Below, in pieces: positions 60,043 to 64,000 of a DNA stretch of 64,000 nt; position 1 is the stretch's first letter; each line of letters opens with the position of its first letter. The DNA comes from Clostridium sartagoforme AAU1 (GTDB taxonomy: Bacteria; Bacillota; Clostridia; Clostridiales; Clostridiaceae): the NCBI RefSeq assembly GCF_000401215.1, contig NZ_ASRV01000050.1, positions 1-64,000 on the forward strand, given 5' to 3'. The notes beneath the pieces were generated by a model. The model ran no database searches and was not told where the DNA came from. It worked only from the letters and a program-made list of their open reading frames with translations. The position numbers and the translations under genes were made by a program.

Positions 60043-61229
60043 AATATAGTTTCAAAGATTTTAGATGCAACTTCTTTTTTACTCATCTTATCTAAATATA
60101 TTTCTTCTCCATCTTTAGAAATAATGATAACTTTATTATCTTCACTTCCAAATCCGGTGTCAGCACTTGTAATATCATTTGCCACTATATAATCTAAATT
60201 CTTTTTTTGTAATTTATTCTTAGCATTCTCTATTATATTGTTACTTTCTGCTGCAAATCCAACAAGAACTTGATTATTTTTCTGTTCTCCTAATATCTTT
60301 AAAATATCGTTATCTCTTACAAAAGTTAAAACTAAATCCTCTTCGCTTTTCTTTATTTTTTCATTGCTATAGTTTTTAGCTTTATAATCTGCAACTGCTG
60401 CTGATTTAATAACAATATCGCTATTTTTAAAATTATCTAACATTGCATTTTTCATTTCTTCATTTGTAGTTACATTTATTACATTTATACCTGTAGGAGG
60501 GTTTATATTAGTTGGACCTGACACTAAAGTAACATTAGCTCCTCTAGCTTTAGCCTCCTCTGCAATATAATATCCCATTTTTCCTGTTGATCTATTTGTA
60601 ATAAATCTAACTGGATCTATTTTGGAATGAGTTGGTCCCGCACTTATTAAAACATTTTTCCCTTGTAATTCCTTAGATTTATCTTGATTGTTAAGTACTT
60701 CTAAAACTCTTTCTACAATTGTATTTACATCTGCCAGCTTCCCTGTACCTATATCTCCACAAGCAAGTCTACCAGAAGCTGGTTCTATAAATTCATATCC
60801 ATATTTTTTTAATTTTTCTATATTATCTTGAACGATCATGTTTTCATACATGTTAGTATTCATCGCTGGAGCAAAGATAACCTTTGCTCTAGTTGCCATA
60901 ATAGTTGTAGATAACATATCATCAGATATTCCATTTGCAACTTTTCCAATTATATTTGCAGTAGCTGGTGCTACTAAAAAAACATCTGCTCTTTTAGCTA
61001 GTGATATATGTTGTATTTCAAAGGCCTTAGGCTCTGCAAACATATCTGTTACAACCATATTTTGACTTAATGATTGAAATGATAATGGAGTTACAAATTT
61101 AGTTGCAGATTCAGTCATAATAACTCTTACATCAATATCTTTCTTCTTTAAAGCACTTATGATATCTAAAGCTTTATAAACTGCAATGCCTCCACTTACG
61201 CCTATGCATACACACTTTTTATTATTCAT
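60030..61229 (-). CDS. coaBC: Phosphopantothenoylcysteine decarboxylase/synthase CoaBC
   Basis: CoaBC carries out two steps of coenzyme A synthesis. The CoaC half begins CVCIGVSGGIAVYKALD and has FAPAMNTNMYEN and SGRLACGDIGTGKLA; the CoaB half has ISAGPTHSKIDPVRFITNRS, GKMGY and KSAAVADY. The 399-residue length is normal. It lies two bases after rpoZ in the gmk-rpoZ-coaBC-priA series. Confidence 0.98.
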   Translation of the reverse strand: MNNKKCVCIGVSGGIAVYKALDIISALKKKDIDVRVIMTESATKFVTPLSFQSLSQNMVVTDMFAEPKAFEIQHISLAKRADVFLVAPATANIIGKVANGISDDMLSTTIMATRAKVIFAPAMNTNMYENMIVQDNIEKLKKYGYEFIEPASGRLACGDIGTGKLADVNTIVERVLEVLNNQDKSKELQGKNVLISAGPTHSKIDPVRFITNRSTGKMGYYIAEEAKARGANVTLVSGPTNINPPTGINVINVTTNEEMKNAMLDNFKNSDIVIKSAAVADYKAKNYSNEKIKKSEEDLVLTFVRDNDILKILGEQKNNQVLVGFAAESNNIIENAKNKLQKKNLDYIVANDITSADTGFGSEDNKVIIISKDGEEIYLDKMSKKEVASKIFETILRKR

Positions 61230-61231
61230 AA

Positions 61232-61456
61232 TTATTTTAAACCTTCTTTTGTAGGTATAGCTTCATATCCTACTTCACCTTCATTAACTTCATTAATAGC
61301 AATAGTTAAAGGTTTTTTAGATTTAGTTGCAACTAATGGTTCGCTTCCATCTATTATTTGTCTTGCTCTTTTTGAAGTAACTATTACTAGTGAATATCTG
61401 TCATCTACCTTTTTAAGTAAATCCATTATTGATGGATTAATCATAGAGTTGTTCAT
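61232..61456 (-). CDS. rpoZ: RNA polymerase omega subunit
   Basis: Omega (74 residues) stabilises the beta-prime subunit. MINPSIMDLLKKVDDRYSLV, SKRARQIIDG and KPLTIAINEVNEGEV are the standard segments. AAGGAGGGC precedes the ATG at 61456, which lies inside the end of gmk (20-base overlap). Confidence 0.97.
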   Translation of the reverse strand: MNNSMINPSIMDLLKKVDDRYSLVIVTSKRARQIIDGSEPLVATKSKKPLTIAINEVNEGEVGYEAIPTKEGLK

Positions 61457-62078
61457 GAATTAAGCCCTCCTTGGAATCTAAAATTGTATTTTCTTTTATT
61501 CTATCAACTCTGCATTTTTCTGCTGCTATAATTGATTCTACTTTTGATACAGCTAGATCTAAAGTATCATTTACTACAGCATAATTATATTTTGAAACAT
61601 AATTAATTTCTTTATATGCATTTTTAAATCTAGTCATTAATGATTCTTCTGTTTCGCTGCCTCTTTTTATAATTCTTTGTTTTAATTCTTCCATTGATGG
61701 TGGAAGAATAAATATAAATACTCCTTCACTAAAGTTTTCTTTTACTTGTAGAGCTCCTTGAATATCTATTTCTAGAATAACATCCTTTCCTTCTTCAAGC
61801 ATTTTTTCCACATTTACTTTTGGAGTACCATAAAAATTTCCATGGACATTAGCATATTCTAAAAATCCATTTTTTTCAACTTTTTCTTTAAATACTTCTT
61901 TGGATAAAAAGTAATAATTTACGCCATCTACTTCTCCATTTCTTGGAGATCTTGTTGTAGCTGAAACTGAAATATATATATTTTTATGCTTTTCTAATAA
62001 AGCCTTACAAATAGTACCTTTTCCAGCTCCCGAAGGTCCTGAAATAACTATTAAAACACCTCTATTATTACTCTGCAT
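61437..62078 (-). CDS. gmk: Guanylate kinase
   Basis: Gmk phosphorylates GMP. The P-loop ISGPSGAGKGTICKAL, SVSATTRSPRNGEVDGVNY, EIDIQGALQV and the lid region RIIKRGSETEES are present; 213 residues is normal. Its ATG overlaps the stop of remA (TAATG). Confidence 0.98.
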   Translation of the reverse strand: MQSNNRGVLIVISGPSGAGKGTICKALLEKHKNIYISVSATTRSPRNGEVDGVNYYFLSKEVFKEKVEKNGFLEYANVHGNFYGTPKVNVEKMLEEGKDVILEIDIQGALQVKENFSEGVFIFILPPSMEELKQRIIKRGSETEESLMTRFKNAYKEINYVSKYNYAVVNDTLDLAVSKVESIIAAEKCRVDRIKENTILDSKEGLIHEQLYD

Positions 62079-62347
62079 TATTCATCTACCTCATCTACAG
62101 CTTCATCTTTTGCTACAAGCCTATGAGCTACGGTTTCTGGTTGAACTGCTGATAATATGACATGATCACTATCTGTTATTATAACAGCTCTTGTTCTTCT
62201 TCCATAAGTTGCATCTATAAGCATACCTCTATCTCTAGCTTCTTGTATTATTCTCTTTATAGGTGCTGACTCTGGACTTACAATAGCAACAAGTCTATTT
62301 GCAGAAACTATATTACCAAATCCAATATTAATTAACTTTATACCCAT
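62078..62347 (-). CDS. remA: RemA-like regulator (DUF370)
   Basis: The 89-residue protein [57 protein letters not shown] is a typical RemA. In Bacillus RemA is a DNA-binding activator of biofilm matrix operons; the clostridial role is less clear. AGGAGGAGAA precedes the ATG. Order yicC-remA-gmk-rpoZ is conserved. Confidence 0.95.
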   Translation of the reverse strand: MGIKLINIGFGNIVSANRLVAIVSPESAPIKRIIQEARDRGMLIDATYGRRTRAVIITDSDHVILSAVQPETVAHRLVAKDEAVDEVDE

Positions 62348-62361
62348 TGTTCTCCTCCTAT

Positions 62362-63243
62362 TTACTCTATATTTTGTGATTGTTCTCTTATTTTTTCTAT
62401 TAAGTTTTTTATGTTAATGACATAATTTGTCATATTCATATCGTTAGATTTAGAAGCAATTGTATTAGCTTCTCTATTCATCTCTTGAATTATAAAATCA
62501 AGTTTTCTTCCAATTTGTCCGTCTTCTTTAAAAGTTTTTCTCATTTGATTTAAATGACTTTTAAGTCTTGTAATTTCCTCATCTACCGCTGACTTATCTG
62601 CAATTATAGCTATCTCTTGTGCTATTCTCACTTCATCTATTTCTATTCCTTCAAGTAAATCTTTAAGCTTAACCTCTAATTTCTTTTTATATGCAATTGG
62701 AACAGTATATGCTATATTTTCTATATTGTGTACTAAACTTTCTATTTCAATTAATTTTTGAAGAATATCTTCCTTAAGCTTTTCTCCTTCAATTATTCTC
62801 ATATTATTCATCATTTCTAATGATGAATTTATAAGAGGTTTAATAACTTTCCAAATTTCGTCTATTGAATCTTCTTCTTCTATAATCGTTATAACATCAG
62901 GAAATCTAGCAATTTGAGTTGCTGTTATATCATTTTTTATATTTAGATTTTCTTCTATTTCTCTTAAACAGTTATAATAACTTTCTGCAAGTCTTAAATT
63001 TAATTTAGCTATTCCATCTCCGCTACTATAACTTTTTTGATTAATAAATACATCTACTTTTCCTCTTGATAGTTTTGAATTTATTAATCTTCTAATTTCT
63101 TCTTCTAAAGAAATTATACTTTTGGGTAATCTTACATTTAAATCTAAATACCTGCTATTTACACTTTTCATTTCCACTGAAAATAAAAATTTATTTCCTT
63201 CTTCACTACTAGCTCTGCCAAAGCTAGTCATACTTTTAACCAT
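62362..63243 (-). CDS. yicC: YicC family endoribonuclease (YloC)
   Basis: [39 protein letters not shown] and the C-terminal [20 protein letters not shown] are typical of YicC, now known as a stress-related endoribonuclease in E. coli. About 293 residues from 63243 with GGAGG upstream; the longer frame to 63255 begins inside that site. First gene of the yicC-remA-gmk-rpoZ series. Confidence 0.95.
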   Translation of the reverse strand: MVKSMTSFGRASSEEGNKFLFSVEMKSVNSRYLDLNVRLPKSIISLEEEIRRLINSKLSRGKVDVFINQKSYSSGDGIAKLNLRLAESYYNCLREIEENLNIKNDITATQIARFPDVITIIEEEDSIDEIWKVIKPLINSSLEMMNNMRIIEGEKLKEDILQKLIEIESLVHNIENIAYTVPIAYKKKLEVKLKDLLEGIEIDEVRIAQEIAIIADKSAVDEEITRLKSHLNQMRKTFKEDGQIGRKLDFIIQEMNREANTIASKSNDMNMTNYVINIKNLIEKIREQSQNIE

Positions 63244-63370
63244 ATATGCCTCCAAAGTTTATATTATATTAAAAATACAAGAACATTTTAATATTAATTT
63301 ATATTTTACTTAATTGTCAATAATTTGTTTACAAATTATTAACATTTGTTTTTTTATTAATTTACAATTA

Positions 63371-63397
63371 AAAAAAAGAAGTAGAATATTCTACTTC
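63371..63397 (-). terminator. Terminator of the permease gene
   Basis: GAAGTAGAA/TTCTACTTC on the minus strand followed by TTTTTTTTAATTG, about 45 bases after the permease stop at 63444. The rest of the gap to yicC is AT-rich and shows no gene. Confidence 0.85.
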
Positions 63398-63443
63398 CTT
63401 CTTAGGATTTACTAATACGAAAAGAGTTACCTTTCTGTATAAT

Positions 63444-64000
63444 TTATATAAATACTAACTTAATTATAAATAATATTGCAAGTAATATCATAACTATAGA
63501 TACATTAGTCCTATCTTTTTTCTCTTTACAGAATAGATTATATACTAAATTAATTACTACATATGATAATATTCCAATAGTTAAACCATCACCAATACTA
63601 TATGTTAAAGCCATAGTTGTTATTGTTAAAAATGCTGGTACACCTTCTGTTATATTATCAAATTTAATATCCTTTACAGCTCCAAGCATTAAATATCCTA
63701 CATAAATTAATGCTGGTGCAGTTGCACATGATGGTATTGCTATGAATATTGGTGAAAAGAACATTGCTACTAAGAATAATATTCCTGTTGTAATTGCTGT
63801 ATATCCTGTTCTTCCCCCGGCTGCAACACCAGTTGAACTTTCTACATATGTTGTAACAGTTGAAACACCTAATATTGCTCCTATAGTAGTCCCAATCGCA
63901 TCTACTAATAAAGCTTTTCCCGCATTTGGTACATTGCCATTTTCATCTAACATATTTGCTCTTGAGCAAACTCCTACTAAAGTTCCAACTGTATCAAAGA
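63444..64000 (-). CDS. Purine permease (AzgA/PbuG type), partial
   Basis: The frame is open to the window edge, so only the C-terminal ~185 residues are seen. FDTVGTLVGVCSRANML, DAIGTTIGAILGVSTVTTYVESSTGVAAGGRTG and the following membrane segments (GILFLVAMFFSPIFIAIP, ALIYVGYLMLGAV, VSIVMILLAILFIIKL) match the AzgA/PbuG hypoxanthine-guanine permeases of the NCS2 group. It ends at a strong terminator. The promoter, and any purine riboswitch, would lie outside. Confidence 0.92.
   Translation of the reverse strand, partial: FDTVGTLVGVCSRANMLDENGNVPNAGKALLVDAIGTTIGAILGVSTVTTYVESSTGVAAGGRTGYTAITTGILFLVAMFFSPIFIAIPSCATAPALIYVGYLMLGAVKDIKFDNITEGVPAFLTITTMALTYSIGDGLTIGILSYVVINLVYNLFCKEKKDRTNVSIVMILLAILFIIKLVFI

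Overview
The window comes from a low-GC, endospore-forming Firmicute, most likely a cluster I Clostridium. The evidence is the very AT-rich sequence, strong AGGAGG-type ribosome sites, a reservoir of Clostridium-like housekeeping proteins, and sporulation genes (spoVM, a ylbJ-like gene). Nearly all genes lie on the minus strand. I see no rRNA, tRNA or CRISPR array. The sequence looks like a draft assembly. Bases 43-90 match, apart from single-base insertions, a loxP-based 454 mate-pair linker, and bases 1-42 are an error-rich copy of bases ~2003-2042. Three genes (smc, rlmN and a small gene near 11.7 kb) carry frameshifts, mostly at homopolymer runs.

Bases 91 to about 20,575 are a plasmid-like accessory element. 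It encodes an actin-type partition pair (ParM-like and ParR-like), a VirB4/HerA-type ATPase with two small membrane proteins, and a winged-helix protein of the plasmid replication-protein type. It also has several Cro/CI-type regulators, two superfamily 2 helicases, a HELVH metalloprotease-like protein and a 967-residue protein with the sequence signatures of a single-chain RNA polymerase of the YonO/RdRP type (DFDSD). On the plus strand sit a regulator and a fusion of a PD-(D/E)XK nuclease domain to a tyrosine-recombinase-like domain that has lost its catalytic residues. The gaps are rich in dyads, two possible micro-peptides and a probable small RNA. The element ends inside comM, whose ATPase half is missing.

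From about 20.6 kb onward the window is conserved chromosome. It runs comM(fragment)/yraN-rnhB-rbgA; rplS-trmD-rimM-khpA-rpsP-ffh-ylxM-ftsY-smc-(30-aa peptide)-radical SAM-rnc; acpP-plsX-rpmF-yceD; ackA-pta; then plus-strand tmcAL and ylbJ-like.

The rest is a coiled-coil protein-coaD-rsmD-recG-fakA-asp23; plus-strand rpmB; spoVM; then thiN-rpe-rsgA-prkC-prpC-rlmN-rsmB-yugP-like-fmt-def-priA-coaBC-rpoZ-gmk-remA-yicC, ending in a partial purine permease. This is the classic Firmicute translation, cell-envelope and one-carbon neighbourhood around fmt/prkC/rsgA, in the usual order.

In the core region the genes cluster by process: ribosome assembly and tRNA/rRNA modification, protein targeting (ffh, ftsY), chromosome segregation (smc), fatty-acid/phospholipid synthesis (acpP, plsX, fakA) and overflow acetate metabolism (pta, ackA). 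The accessory element looks self-contained for maintenance and DNA/RNA transactions. No intact integrase or relaxase is visible in this window.
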